Of a DNA stretch of 64,000 bases, positions 21,271 to 32,421 are shown in pieces. How positions within the stretch are numbered: position 1 is the first letter of the stretch; each line of letters opens with the position of its first letter. Both the position numbers and the translations under genes were made by a program. The notes below the pieces were generated by a model. That model was not told the DNA's origin, ran no database searches, and saw only the letters and a program-made list of their open reading frames with translations. The DNA comes from Owenia fusiformis (Eukaryota > Annelida > Polychaeta > Sabellida > Oweniidae): positions 26,853,936-26,917,935 of the forward strand of contig CAIIXF020000006.1 in assembly GCA_903813345.2 (NCBI GenBank), in the 5' to 3' direction.

Positions 21271-23261
21271 TTTATTTAGCATTTTGGCACATCAATTATA
21301 TTTTTATAATCTATTGCATTATCAAAACGTTATTCAAATGTACACAAATGTACATATTGCTTGATAACGATGTAATTGCCAGATATATGGAAACCCAGAC
21401 TTATTGTATAATATTCTTTAGCCTTTGCCACCGCTTTAATTACAATATAACGTATGCCTAAGTCACATTTGATCTACGGCGAACATACGGTGGCTGTAGC
21501 TTCCCAAAATCGAGAGAAATATGCAGCATGAAATATGGGGAAAAGCAACAATGTAGAGTTCGATTTTGTGAAGCTACGGCCGCCGTTCGACCGCCGTAGA
21601 GCATGAGTCTTTAGCGCCATAGATGCAAATGCGACGACCATGTCACACTGACTTAATTTGAAAATTCTTCATCAAGAACCATCTGAGTAAATTTTGCTAA
21701 AAATGCACAATATACATTGATTAGTGTACTAGCCTAATCTAAAGTAAATTTGAATATAAAACACAAAATAAAATAACAATTGAAACAAAGACACTTAATG
21801 TCAATTTGTAATTTTTTAAAAGCTTAAAATTTCAATTGATTTGTAGTAATAGGGACTATAAAAACTGATTTGATCAACATGCTTAACTAACATACAGAAA
21901 GTAAATGAAGAACTTGCTTGCAAACGCTTGTTTGGGTATCTAGAAATATAAACACAAGCCTTGTTCTCGTCAAACCACATGGAAAGATATAACTTGGGCT
22001 AATGCAGGTTTATATGCACGAGCACCGGTCACATTTGCAGCTACGATAGCCGTATACTAGTCCCTGTATTTTATGCTGCATGTTGTTCTCTTGACTTTCG
22101 GAAGATATGGCCGCCGTACGGTTGCCGTAGATCAATTGTGATTGAGGCTTAAAAGACATACTGGTATAGTCTGGAAGCAGGAGGCTGTTTTGTCTTTAGT
22201 CTCTCGATAGCAATGTTGCACTATTACAAATGATTCTTTATATGGCTCTACTTTGACTTTGAAACACCAGCTGTTTGAAAAATTACTCATAATCGCAAGC
22301 TGTGAATGATTTTTATCCAGAGATTTACAAGTGATTGTCAAGACTCGGGTAAGTGATCAGACATTTTCCTATCCTTTAGAAATTAACCGAAGACAATAGA
22401 AATGTTTGACCACGTTCGATGTTGTCCATCAGGCCCTTGGCGAAAGCTCCCCTCCCCGACCAGATATTCTTTAAAAACATATATATATCGTACAGTTCTT
22501 CACAATTTTGAGTACTTTTCGCATGCCTTTATAGCCAAAACTGTGAAAAAGCTCCTCATCCTGTCAAAAGCCCCCTCCCCTTGACGAAAGCCAACTACGG
22601 GCAAGACAATACTGGGGGGTATCGTGATGCAACAACACCGTGTTGTTGCATCAAGATGGCCAGACTTCCGGTGATAGATTTTCGTACGATGTTTTGTTTT
22701 CCCAATTTACACCCATTTCTAGGACGAGTTGCTCAATAATCATACACATGCAGTTAGCGCATGATCTATATTTAAAAAACTGTCATTGGTATACATGTAG
22801 CATCATCAAGAAGCGATAAATTCGTGGTTTTAATTCCTCACTATTGATGCAACAACACCACTCTGTTTCTTATCGATGATGCAACAACACCAATGTGCTG
22901 ATGCAAAAACGCCAATATAATGTATCATTGAACAACAAGAGAAACTGTTTTATGTTCTGTTTACAGGTGTACAAAATGTAGGTCGGGACATGAATAAAAC
23001 GCGTGAGTCAGTGGTCCATGAACGAAACGTATTTTGTTTGGTTTCTTTGTCTATATCAAAGTTAAAAGGATATACAAGGCAAACTAAATAAAGTACTGAA
23101 TCCCCGGGAGGCAATCTCATTGATATTGTATCTGAAAAATAAAGATTATACATTTTCAAAACTAAATGCCCTTGATTTACCGTATGGATATTGTTTACAA
23201 ATAACTAATATAATTTTGGAAAGACAACAGATATCAGTCATTTTGTGTTGTTAGTCATGTT

Positions 23262-23400
23262 AGTACCTCAATTGAAATACTCAATTCTGATTGGTTGATG
23301 AGCGGTCAACAAAATGTATTGTTAGTACCTCAACTGAAATACTCGATTATGATTGGTTGATTAGCGGTCAAAATTATGTATTATTATATACCTCAAATGT
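23262..23400. repeat. Two copies of a 64-bp direct repeat
   Basis: GTTAGTACCTCAA(T/C)TGAAATACTC...GATTGGTTGAT-AGCGGTCAA occurs at 23262 and 23326, with a partial third copy. Confidence 0.6.
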
Positions 23401-23690
23401 ATTCTAGATGCTCAGTGGCTTATTCATGGTCACATGACATGGAATAGATGAACTAATTCCATGGAAAGTCCTAAATCCCTGCTTTCAGGGAAGATGAATT
23501 GTACTAATCACCAGTTAGGTCATGTGACCAGTCAATAGTACATTTTATCTTCCCCCAAATCTGAGATTATAGGAGTTGAAAGGTAAAATGCCTTTAAATG
23601 CCAATAAGAACCTGTGAACATTTGATATTGAAATGAAAAGACTTCTCATTTTGTTTTTGTTTACAGAGTACTTATCAGGTATATAATAAA

Positions 23691-23863
23691 ACAAATAGTG
23701 ACTGCCACATTTTCGGGAAATAGTGTAAAAATTTTCCTCTCGGGAATATCCTGTCCACTGACTTGTTCCTTCGGCCTGCAGCCTCGGGAACATGTCAGTG
23801 GACAGGATATTCCCTTGAGGAAAATATTTTGCACTATTTCCCTCAATGGCAGTCACTATTTGT
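23691..23863. repeat. 173-bp near-perfect hairpin with GC-rich apex
   Basis: ACAAATAGTGACTGCCA at the left is mirrored at the right end, and the arms pair with few mismatches to the apex TTCGGCCTGCAGCCTCGGG. It creates mirror open frames on both strands (23545-23994), which are artefacts of the palindrome. Confidence 0.75.
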
Positions 23864-24203
23864 ATACTGTTGACCGCTACCAGGTACTGTTGACCGCTAC
23901 TTCTGAAAAAAAGTTTCATGACGTCACAAAAAACATGGAAGACGGACATTTTGCATACGTTGATGAAAATGACTTGACTAGGCGACAAGTATAGTAAAAA
24001 TACAAATAGAAACTTAAAATTAACATTAATTCACTAACGAGTACGCCGTGATGTGCCAAATACAGAGTTAAGCTACTTGCACTGTCTCCAGATTTTCTAA
24101 AAAATATTGCTAACGTGGTTCGGAGAAAAGGTTGTGAAATGAAGCCATGCCGATTGGTGATTGTCGTCTATATGTGTATTATTAGTTTACTCGGACTAAC
24201 AAA

Positions 24204-24890
24204 ACAATTGTAGACCTCTCCATTAGATCAACCGTCAAAATCATATTCCTCGACTGTAAACCTCGACCTTCGGTCTCTGTCAACAGTAGTTTTTCGGTTT
24301 ACAGTCTCGGTATACAATTTTGCCGGTTGACCTCTGGGGAGGTCAACAATTGTAAACTGTTGACCACTACTAGGTACTGTTGACCGCTATTTTTGAAAAA
24401 TTGTTTTTTAATGTTGAAATTTTTTTAATTTTGAAAAAATAAGTTGTGTAAAAAATTACAAGTATTCGACGGTTTGGGGATTTTTTGCTAAAATATGATA
24501 CCTTTACTTATCAACGTGATATTCGATTATATATTCGTCCAATTATTATATTATTTGGACTAACAGAACAATTGTTAACCTCTCTTTTCGGTCAACTGGC
24601 AAAAGTGTCCTCGACCTCTGGTCTTCATCAATAGTACTTTCAAGGTTTACAGTATCGGTATACAATTTTGCCAGTTGACCTTTAGAGAGGTCTACAATTG
24701 TATATCCTTCAAATTATTATATTCTTCGGACTAACAAACAATTGTTAACGTCTCTATTCGGTCAACTGGCCAAAGTGTATACCTCAACAGTAAACCCTGA
24801 GAGTACTGTTGACCTCGACCTCCGAACTTTCAAAGTATTGGCATACAATTTTGCCAGTTGACCTCAAGAGAGGTCTACAATTGTATATTG
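24204..24890. repeat. Three related 140-150-bp hairpins in a row
   Basis: Hairpins at about 24204-24352, 24568-24702 and 24738-24885 start and end with ACAATTGT and carry GACCTCTC, GGTCAACTGGCAAAA and their complements in the arms. Apices include CGACCTTCGGTCTC. Each is preceded by a shared flank CGGACTAACAAA. TGTTGACCGCTA units lie between them. Confidence 0.65.
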
Positions 24891-24899
24891 TATATCCTT

Positions 24900-25840
24900 T
24901 GTTATCCCACCCAAAGTATGATGTCATATATCAAGTTGAAGAGTTGTATACGCTGCTCAGGAGTTTACGCTATCCAGGAGTTGTACATCGTTCTCAAGAG
25001 ATGTATAGGATGAGTGTTGGTTTAATGATATTGCAGTTATACAATGCTATTATATAAAGGTTATTTACTGAGAGGGATTCAATATTGGTTTTATTCCGAG
25101 AGACAATATGATATTTCCCGAGGGCCCGGGATATCTGGGATAACTGTACCCCTATCAATTTACCTTTTTGGGCCCTTAATCTTATCACTTTTGTTTACCT
25201 TTTTACTCAGTCGGAGAGAAGGAATCCAAAGAGAGCAATAATTCTACATGTGCGTCGTGCAAGATTTCCATTAAACGTGTAACTAAACGGCCTCTCCAAT
25301 AAAGTCAATTAGACGTTTTTACACGTTGGCTCTCCAAATTGGAGGAAATAAAGAATCTTATCATATTATATCATAGATGAAGCAATCATCCCATCAACAT
25401 AAGCTCACGAATGTCACAGTTAAATTGTTTTAGTTATAATTTGATAAACAGTGGTAACGTACATCTACTAGTTTATCACTGTTCCACAGATGGATGACAG
25501 ATAATTTCCAATAGCTCGTCATGTTTACCGAGAACGAAAGATGTTTATCCACCATTTTGAATGATACTAACTGGAGTCAGGGTCATCAAGCTATGGAACA
25601 GTGGTTTATGAAAATAGATTGGGTTACTAAAGCTTGCCATGTTAAAGGCGATTGAACTATGTTATAGAACAACGTCCAGTACATTATAATATTTAAAAGT
25701 ATTTTTTGAAAATACATATAAAGGATCTTCGCCCGCAGGACGTGTATTTTGAATGCCTTGAGAAGAACGCAAATATGGGTAATGGGTAACGGTGTTGCAA
25801 TAGCTATAGTAGCATTTAAAAATCTGTTCCTCTCGAGATT
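24900..25840. other. Inner part of the 3.5-kb element, no gene seen
   Basis: AT-rich. The open frames at 24809-25241 and 25586-25867 have no motifs and overlap repeat sequence. Confidence 0.4.
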
Positions 25841-26193
25841 AATTGGTGTTGCTGCATCATTGCTCAAATCTAGAGGAGTGTTGTTGCATCTTCGGTTTGG
25901 TGTTGTTGCATCAATAGTGAGAAACTAAAACCGTGAACTTATTGCTTCTTGGTGATGGTACATGTATACTAATGACAGTTTCTTTAAATAAAGATCGTGC
26001 GCTAACTGCACGTGTATGGTTATTGAGCAACTCGTCCTAGAAATGGGTTTAAATTGGGGAAACAAAATATCGTACGAAAATCTATCACCGGAAGTCTGGC
26101 CATCTTGATGCAACAACACGGTGTTGTTGCATCACGATACCCCCCAGTGAATATAGTCATGCCATGAGATTGGTATTAAAAAATATAACGTAC

Positions 26194-26363
26194 CTTAATC
26201 CGCCCTTTATTGAGATCATATTGCAAGTACCAGGCAGGGTAGCGACCAAACAAGTGAGTGTGAGGACTAAAAACGAGAAATTGATCCCTTCCTTTGTCGT
26301 CCGTAGTATTCATTGGTATTCCCCCAGCAAGGCGAAGACACAAGGCTGATTTCCAGTCCTCTC
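26194..26363 (-). CDS. C1GALT1-like: C1GALT1-like exon 3
   Basis: The acceptor is TATATGTTTACTAG and the donor ATTAAG/GTACGT, phases 1 to 0, 56 codons. It starts EDWKSALCLRLAGG directly after the exon-2 glycine, so the GED-type junction common in the family is kept. It continues TTDDKGRDQFLVFSPHTH and ends RYPAWYLQYD-LNKGRIK. The donor lies only 45 nt from the end of a 3.5-kb repeat element (22611-26148). Confidence 0.85.
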
Positions 26364-26678
26364 CTAGTAAACATATAGAAATTAATATTGTGGTATAATT
26401 CTAATTTGGGTTCTAGACAAATGTGTTCCCCTCTACATAGATAAAAAATATTATTACCACCTTGCAGGGCCTGTTCTAGGGGTTTTAGTACTAGTTGAGA
26501 AGGCATTTAAATTGCTATATTGACGTGAGCAATATTGTGTCGGGCGTTAATGACTTTAGTCGGGCAATAATGACATTATCCGCCCGGCTATGTTTCCCGG
26601 GAAAAGTGATATCGTTCAGTGAGTAAGATTTTCTATTTCAAATTTGCTATTTCAGCCCTAGTCATTAACGGTGGTAAT

Positions 26679-26793
26679 AATAGTAATAACGTCATTTCTG
26701 CGGGCAAAATAGTGAAATATTGTACCTTGGGCCCGCGGCCCTTGGTCAAATATTTCACTATATTGCCCTTTGAAATGACGTTATTGTACTATT
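26679..26793. repeat. 115-bp hairpin with GC-rich apex in C1GALT1-like intron 2
   Basis: AATAGTAATAACGTCATTTC pairs with GAAATGACGTTATTGTACTATT, and AATAGTGAAATATT with its mirror. The apex is CCTTGGGCCCGCGGCCCTTGG. It sits in the short 602-bp intron 2. Confidence 0.7.
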
Positions 26794-26965
26794 GTGGCGT
26801 AATAGTTTATGCTGTGTCAGGGCCAGGAAGCGGCAAATAGCTAAGGGACAATGATTCCTGGTGGACAACATTTTTATTTTACATACATAATTTTTAGATA
26901 ATGCTAGTTATATTTTCTAAATGATGAAAAAGTAGTTAATCTACAACTAGAAATGATGTGAATAC

Positions 26966-27484
26966 CTTGACCGTCTGGCATACAGTTAGGGTACTTCTTG
27001 AAACCCACGGTAACCAACAGTTTCACGGATTCCCGACTGAGAACCACGCCAGGTCCACCGGACATATATTCAAACGACTTATTACCTCCCCGATAGAACA
27101 AGTGGCCGAAAAACCTCGGCTCATCAGGGCTAAACTTAGAGAGATAAAATTTAAGATTTTCTACCACGAGGAAACTGTCAGGGTCTAATTTAACAAAATA
27201 TTCAGCCTTATTAATATATCTCTCATAAACGTACGTCCAACTGGCTTTAGATTTCATAGCAATATGGTTCCGTCCCTCTGTGACATTGAGTCCGATGGTA
27301 GGGAATGATTTGTTTTCCACTGAGCTCATATAGAGGTCTATATCACAGTGTCTCGCCCATGTATTTTGGACATGGCGCGTACGCTTCTCTAAGTCACTTG
27401 GACTGGTCATCACCCAACATAGGATCCTCGGCAAGCGATTGGACTCTGAATTTACTGCTTTTAATGTTGTGTTCGGGACTTTAA
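26966..27484 (-). CDS. C1GALT1-like: C1GALT1-like exon 2: main GT31 catalytic domain
   Basis: The acceptor is GCATTTTTGTTTTCAG and the donor CAAG/GTATTC, both phase 1, giving 173 codons. It carries RILCWVMTSP, HVQNTWARHCD, MSSVENKSFPTIGL, EGRNHIAMKSK, the D-x-D (LDPDSF), FGHLFYRGG, EYMSGGPGVVLSRES and KYPNCMPDGQG. All align in order with core-1 galactosyltransferases. The DPD form of the metal site departs from the usual DDD but keeps both outer aspartates. Confidence 0.9.
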
Positions 27485-27795
27485 CTGAAAACAAAAATGC
27501 AAAGAATCATGACATGATATTTCCAATTCTTGATTTTTAACTTTGGGGAGGATGTCACTGTTTTCTATTGTTTTCCCTGTTAAGTACATGAGGGCGATAT
27601 GACCCAAACTGAAACGATTTTAATACTAAACTCTACATGAATGATGTTGGTGTTATTAACAATGGTGAATCTACACTATTATTATAGTTTATGCTTTGTA
27701 TCGCAATTATTTCTATTTTTCCTCCTCAAGGGGAATAAATTCTATTATTTTATCATATTTAGAACATACCACAGTAACATACACTGTCAGTCTGT

Positions 27796-27818
27796 NNNNN
27801 NNNNNNNNNNNNNNNNNN
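27796..27818. other. Assembly gap (23 N)
   Basis: A run of 23 N bases inside intron 1 of the C1GALT1-like gene. True length unknown. Confidence 0.98.
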
Positions 27819-27904
27819 AGCTGTGTACGTAATGTAATTACAATTATTAGAATGATGATTCATTATACCACGAATTAGAAATATGCCATAGTCACATTTT
27901 GTTC

Positions 27905-27998
27905 CACTGAACTTACATCTGAGCATCGCCTCCCCCTGACTGAAAAATTTTGGCGATCGCACCCCCCCCCCCTGACTGGATGCTGGCTACGCCCCTGA
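27905..27998 (-). mobile_element. End of a hAT-like MITE
   Basis: On the - strand, CAGGGGCGTAGCCAGCATCC followed by CAGTCAGGGGGGGGGGG and a second CTGACTGAAAAATTTTGG block is a very common nonautonomous terminus. The other end may lie in or beyond the gap. Confidence 0.5.
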
Positions 27999-28009
27999 GT
28001 AGTAATCTA

Positions 28010-29060
28010 AGCTTTGGATATATCTATTTATCCCATACTTGGACGTGTTATAGGTACATAAAGCAGGTTTGTAAAAACTTATATTTTCATCAGCGGGCAG
28101 ATATAGCTTTACGTCCCGCTCCGAGCGGGCAGATATAGTATATCTGCCCGCTACGTCATAATCGCCGTTCGCATATTGGTTCATTTTTTGTAACGTTCGC
28201 ATAATAACAGTAAACGACAATGGAGAAAACGCAGACAATCGTGATCTGTTTGATGGTTTAAAGAAGGGAAGGAGTATACATGTCCCTGTTAAAAATCAAA
28301 GATTAGAGAAAATAAATGTGAATGAATGTCTAAAAGAACATGAAAATGCGGCCACGGTCAAGAAAACAAAAGTAAACATGCACATTCTAAAATAATGGCC
28401 AATTGAACAATGTGAGCTAAATGACGAGATCGGTATGGGATAAACAGATCATCCTATAGTCGGTTCAGGATATTGGGATTATCCCTTGGCAAATATAATT
28501 TATCTACCCTCGGGACCTACGGCCCTCGGGCAGATATATTATATTAGCCTCGGGATAATCCCAATATCCTGAACCTCATATAGGATAATCTCTATTTATC
28601 CCATTACTTGGACGTGTTACAGGTACATAAAGCCGGTTTGTAAAAACTTATATGTTCATCAGCGGGCAGATATAGCTTTACGTCCCGCTCCGAGCGGGCA
28701 GATATAGTATATCTGCCCGCTACGTCATAATCGCCGAACGTTCCACTTAATCAATCAAAAAATTCGAGAAAATAAATGTGGGAATATTTGAGAGAACAAG
28801 AAAATTCGCCCACGGCCAAGAAAACAAAACTGGACATGAATATTCTAAAATATTTCCACGATTGAACAATGTGAACCAGATGACCAAGATTGGCATGGGA
28901 TAAACATATTATCCTATAGTCGGTTCAGGATATTGGGATTATCCCTTGGCCAATATAATATATTTCCCACGGGACCTGCGGCCCTCGGGCAAATATATTA
29001 TATTTGCCTCGGGATAATCCCAATATCCTGAACCTCATATAGGATAATCTCTATTTATAT
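28010..29060. repeat. Tandem duplication built from two hairpin types
   Basis: A short hairpin AGCGGGCAGATATA...TATATCTGCCCGCT (28092-28151; copy about 28661-28720) alternates with a long hairpin GGTTCAGGATATTGGGATTATCCC... (28448-28590; copy 28908-29050). The long hairpins have apices CCCTCGGGACCTACGGCCCTCGGG and CGGGACCTGCGGCCCTCGGG. The second copy is shorter between hairpins. No coding sequence. Confidence 0.7.
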
Positions 29061-30082
29061 TTCTCATATCACTCCTTTTAGGGTATTATACGTATAGACA
29101 CTGAGAGTATACAAAGAGTCGTAAATCTTAACTAAAAAAAAAACATTGAAAAATAGTATGAATAATTGAACTTTTTGCCCAGCCTCGACCAAGAATTTGC
29201 AGAGATTAATAATTATAAAATCTTGGTAGATTTCATTAACTTTGGAATTTTTTTAATATAATATTGATTACAGGTTTGAAATATGTTACTTATTCCTTTA
29301 CCACATAAATGAATTAGAAGCCATCAAGAATTAGAAGTCATCAAGAATTTCTGATGTCAAGACAATTTGGAATCATTTTGTTCTTCAACAAATTTTAGTA
29401 ATGACTTCAACATACATGGAATGTGCAGTGGCCTTTGTGGTATTTGGATTGTGATAGTGGTTCCTGAAATGTGGAGGGGGGGGGGGTAGTATTGGACATC
29501 GTTAATTACTTGTATGTTAGGCTCGATCGAATTTCGGGATATTTGGACTTTGCGGTGCGATATCGTGTCCATTGAGAAGTTCATTTAAAGGAGCGATATT
29601 GAAATACCTGTAACATGTAAACGATAACTACACAGCCGTTTGAGAAACATTTGTCCACAATGTCTTTACTGTTGAAATCCAATATTTGCTTTCTAATTTG
29701 TTTTAAAAATTCGTTATTGACGTACTTACATGAATTACAAATTAAAAGTCATTACTTGAAAAATGACACACATCATTTTCTATTACCAATAAATGAGTCA
29801 CAATATTATATATACAGAGATGTCAGCAAAACATGTAACCACAATCCGCCCCATCCCCACGAGATAATTGTTATATTCTCAAGACGACTAAAGCGGGGAT
29901 GGGGGATACCCGATGGGGTTTTAATGTATCTTGATACGTTTCAATTATTGAACTTGTTTTCCTATCATGTGATATTTTACACGATTTTTAGTCACCCTGT
30001 AGTGATGTTCATATTAAGACTATAAATAAACACCAAGTTAAATTTGATATTCATATTTATATTGAATTAGTTTGAACTGTAG
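29060..30082. other. Intron 1 sequence of C1GALT1-like gene, no gene seen
   Basis: AT-rich with a G11 tract near 29467. The + strand frame 29651-30025 is AT-biased and unrecognised. Confidence 0.35.
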
Positions 30083-30166
30083 CTGGAACAAGAGGACTAC
30101 TGTCAGAGGCCGTCTCCTAAGAAAGACGCCGAAAGAATATTGGATCTAGTACAGCGACAACAGTAA
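30083..30166 (+). CDS. Possible terminal exon of an unknown + strand gene
   Basis: After the acceptor-like TTTGAACTGTAG, one frame reads LEQEDYCQRPSPKKDAERIL then DLVQRQQ-stop (TAA at 30164). The composition is markedly more coding-like than the flanks, and AATAAA follows at 30226-30231. No partner exon was found upstream, so gene identity is unknown; it would lie antisense in intron 1 of the C1GALT1-like gene. It could be a fragment of a processed copy instead. Confidence 0.35.
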   Translation: MEQEDYCQRPSPKKDAERILDLVQRQQ

Positions 30167-30319
30167 AACCTGTGAAAGTGGAACGCATTCGCTACCTCTA
30201 AAAGCATTAGTAAAAAAGTAAAGAAAATAAAACTACATTCTTCAAATTACATAAATAATGCTCCTTTGATATAATTAAGGATCCTCTCTGCCGATCATAA
30301 GTGTCAATTAGCTATAGAC

Positions 30320-30800
30320 TTACATAATCAAGTGACAAAATTGAATGCTAAAACAAATTATGAATCCCTTGCCACATTTTTTATGTTGCCAACTTGCCAG
30401 AGTGGCACAGCGATAACCATCGATGTAAATGTAAATCCATTTAACCACATGACCAAAAGAGAAAAAGGAAAATTGAAACAAAACAGAGGAAATGAAAAAA
30501 GAAAATGAAAAATCTAATACAAGCATTCATAAGGAAAACAAATCCCAAAGTATGATCTAACGTGAAGGAAAAATAATACCCCTCCCCAATCATCCAGGAA
30601 CCATTATCCGTTACCACAATCGAAGACCACAAGACCATGGCCATTTCGTTCATACTGAAGGCCATAACATGTTGAAGGATAAATTCCCGGGGATAAATTT
30701 AAATTGAATACCAATACTCTTATTGACATCGAAATAGATGTAGGCCTATGCATACAAGATAGGACATCCAGACTCAAATGATGGGGACAGGCAAAAATCA
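30320..30800. repeat. Interspersed repeat, related to 35560-35960
   Basis: TATGATCTAACGTG, CCCCTCCCC-ATCAT and AAGACCACAAG(A/G)CCA, then CCAATACTCTT...GACATC-AAATAGAT, occur in the same order at 30551-30745 and 35659-35945. Family unknown. Confidence 0.5.
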
Positions 30801-30996
30801 GGTCTCGAATTCCGGCGAGGAATGGTCTGGTTTCGTCAGCAAATCCTGCGCCATAGTCCAAAATCTAGAAGACATAGCCTTTCAAATAAAATATTCTGTG
30901 GTGCATACCATAATATATCGCCATGGTAACATGGTGTAAATCTCCTCAACTCCGATCATTGTTTCTTTTCCTCTAGAATAACTTTAGAAGGAAAGA

Positions 30997-31159
30997 CCGG
31001 TGTAAAAGGAGAGAAGGTCCTCTCAAATTATGGTTCTACTCTTCATTGATTTATATGGTGTCTTCTTTCCCTTATTATCTTATACACAATCAGGGCCAGT
31101 AAGGGGACGTTAAAAAAAGGAACCATAATCCCTGGGGACCATAATTTCTTTTACACCGG
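30997..31159. mobile_element. 163-bp MITE-like element
   Basis: The ends CCGGTGTAAAAGGAG and TTCTTTTACACCGG are inverted repeats. The interior contains further complementary ATTATGGTTC/GGAACCATAAT blocks. It lies 84 nt from the donor of C1GALT1-like exon 1. Confidence 0.55.
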
Positions 31160-31242
31160 GAACACTTGACTCGTCCCATTTCAAGTTACTTTCCGCAAAG
31201 CAAACTTGTAAGGGCGTTGGTTGCCATGCATGCCATACATAC

Positions 31243-31450
31243 CACGTTCCTGAGTTAGATTAACTTTCAGCAGCGAGTCGTTCTTTGCTATACGAGTTTG
31301 TCGTTCTGGGTTACCCATGATTATGGATTTCACCGCAGTCCGTATATGTAAACCATTTTCAGCTTTCAGATATAAAAGAATGACACACAATCCCGATACT
31401 AGTCCAAAAAATGTTACTATCTTCCAAAATTTGCCATTTGTAAAATTCAT
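31243..31450 (-). CDS. C1GALT1-like: C1GALT1-like exon 1: signal anchor and stem
   Basis: The start codon at 31450 opens MNFTNGKFWK and a hydrophobic anchor (IVTFFGLVSGLCVILLYL), giving a type II membrane protein. The chosen donor is CGTG/GTATGT, the only strong phase-1 donor that fits the acceptor at 27484. Open frame continues to 31181 but would then be intron. Residues 1-69 plus one base. Confidence 0.75.
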
Positions 31451-32254
31451 TGTGCTACAGGATTTCTGGACGCATAAGCAACATATCCACTGTTCAAAGT
31501 CCGTATTTTTAATTTCCCTTTTGTTTTATAATGACTAGAGCTGACTAGGACTTTTAAACGAAAATTTATGATACTTTCAAGAGTTTTGTATAAGTTAAGT
31601 GTTACTCCAGTTCAGCAATATCATATCATAGGTTACATAGTTGTGTTTTTCACCTAAACGCAGACCTCTGCCTGATATAATGTTACATTTACATAGCTAT
31701 TCCTAACATCATTGCTGCACATTCCGTTCTCGAAAACGAAAGCTCGAAGTTAGATATTCAGTTTCAGTACATTTGATAGCTGTTTATTCCACATGTTTAT
31801 ATCCAATGGTTATATTGCATTGTTTTAACTGTATTTATCTAATTAGATATCGATCAAATGTAATTAGTCTTCCATAATCAATGAAAAAAGTGATTTTTAA
31901 CTTCTGGATTAAGAGGAGGAAATAACGACCCACAATTCTTTTTTATCCCTTCTTTTTGTGAATCAATCACGTGACAGTAATAAATATTAATCGTTAAGCC
32001 GAGTGTTTCAAAGAGAGTGTAAATATTTGTTGGTCTTTTTGAACATAGCAATGTACTTTGTTTTAAAACAGTAAAATTTATCGATTCCAATTGTAAAATT
32101 GAATACAAAATCGTACACCGTTAGTTGCGGTATGAGCACCTTACTTTTTAAGGAAACTATCCATGTATTGTATTCTTTAATAAACCTCGTAAAAGGCGAA
32201 TTCTACCTCCAAAAATAGTCTGATATTTCAAGACAAAATCATTAAAAATGAAAA
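31451..32254. other. Upstream of C1GALT1-like gene, no feature identified
   Basis: The promoter of the C1GALT1-like gene should lie here, but I see no distinctive element. Confidence 0.3.
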
Positions 32255-32400
32255 AAAATTGGGCCCCAAAAAAGGCCTTAAGGCCCCAAAAGGTAGACCT
32301 TTTTGACCATCATTGGACCTTTTAAGGCTTTATTTTTAATTTTAGACCAAATTTAGAAGAAAATGGGCCTCAAATTTTCAAAATATGGGCCCACTTTTTG
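32255..32400. mobile_element. Fragment of the GGGCC-rich MITE family
   Basis: Repeated GGCCCCAAAAAAGGCC, TTGGACCTTTTAAGGC and AAAATGGGCCTCAAATTTTC blocks match the interiors of the elements at 4581 and 36570. The terminal CACTGGCGGA repeats are absent. Confidence 0.5.
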
Positions 32401-32421
32401 GTGTTTTGACGTTTTTCTATT

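Larger units (their letters stand above)
22611..26148. mobile_element. 3.5-kb inverted-repeat element with TGATGCAACAACACC subterminal motifs
   Basis: The ends ACTGGGGGGTATCGTGATGC and its complement (26129-26148) continue as about 290-bp arms. They share GGCCAGACTTCCGG, ATCTATCACCGG, AATTTACACCCATTTCTAGG and AGTTGCTCAATAA. GATGCAACAACACC occurs several times just inside each end, once as a 27-bp perfect palindrome (22626-22652). The interior has 64-bp repeats, several hairpins and no recognisable transposase. The target duplication is unclear. Confidence 0.65.
20484..31450 (-). other. C1GALT1-like: Gene model: core-1 beta-1,3-galactosyltransferase-like, four exons, 351 residues
   Basis: Exons 31450-31243, 27484-26966, 26363-26194 and 20642-20484 join in phases 1, 1 and 0 with no stop. 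The product has the family's layout: short cytoplasmic tail, signal anchor at about residues 8-28, stem, then a GT31 catalytic domain. Visible family marks are RILCWVMTSP, HVQNTWARHC, the metal-binding D-x-D as LDPDSF (residues 170-172; vertebrate enzymes have DDD), YMSGGPG (about 210-215), and near the end DCCSEYPIAYHYV. Length matches vertebrate C1GALT1 (about 363). The family transfers galactose from UDP-Gal to O-linked GalNAc in the Golgi. Fly and worm families are expanded, so orthology to C1GALT1 itself is not certain. Intron 3 (5.55 kb) is mostly a large repeat element. Confidence 0.85.

Noticed and set aside
23545-23994. Overlapping 98-147-codon open frames on both strands
   Set aside because: They translate the two strands of one palindrome (mirror ISCPLTCS and VSGQDIP strings) and have no splice or start support.
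27641-27962. Open frames running through the N gap
   Set aside because: The gap has unknown sequence and length, so these frames are meaningless.
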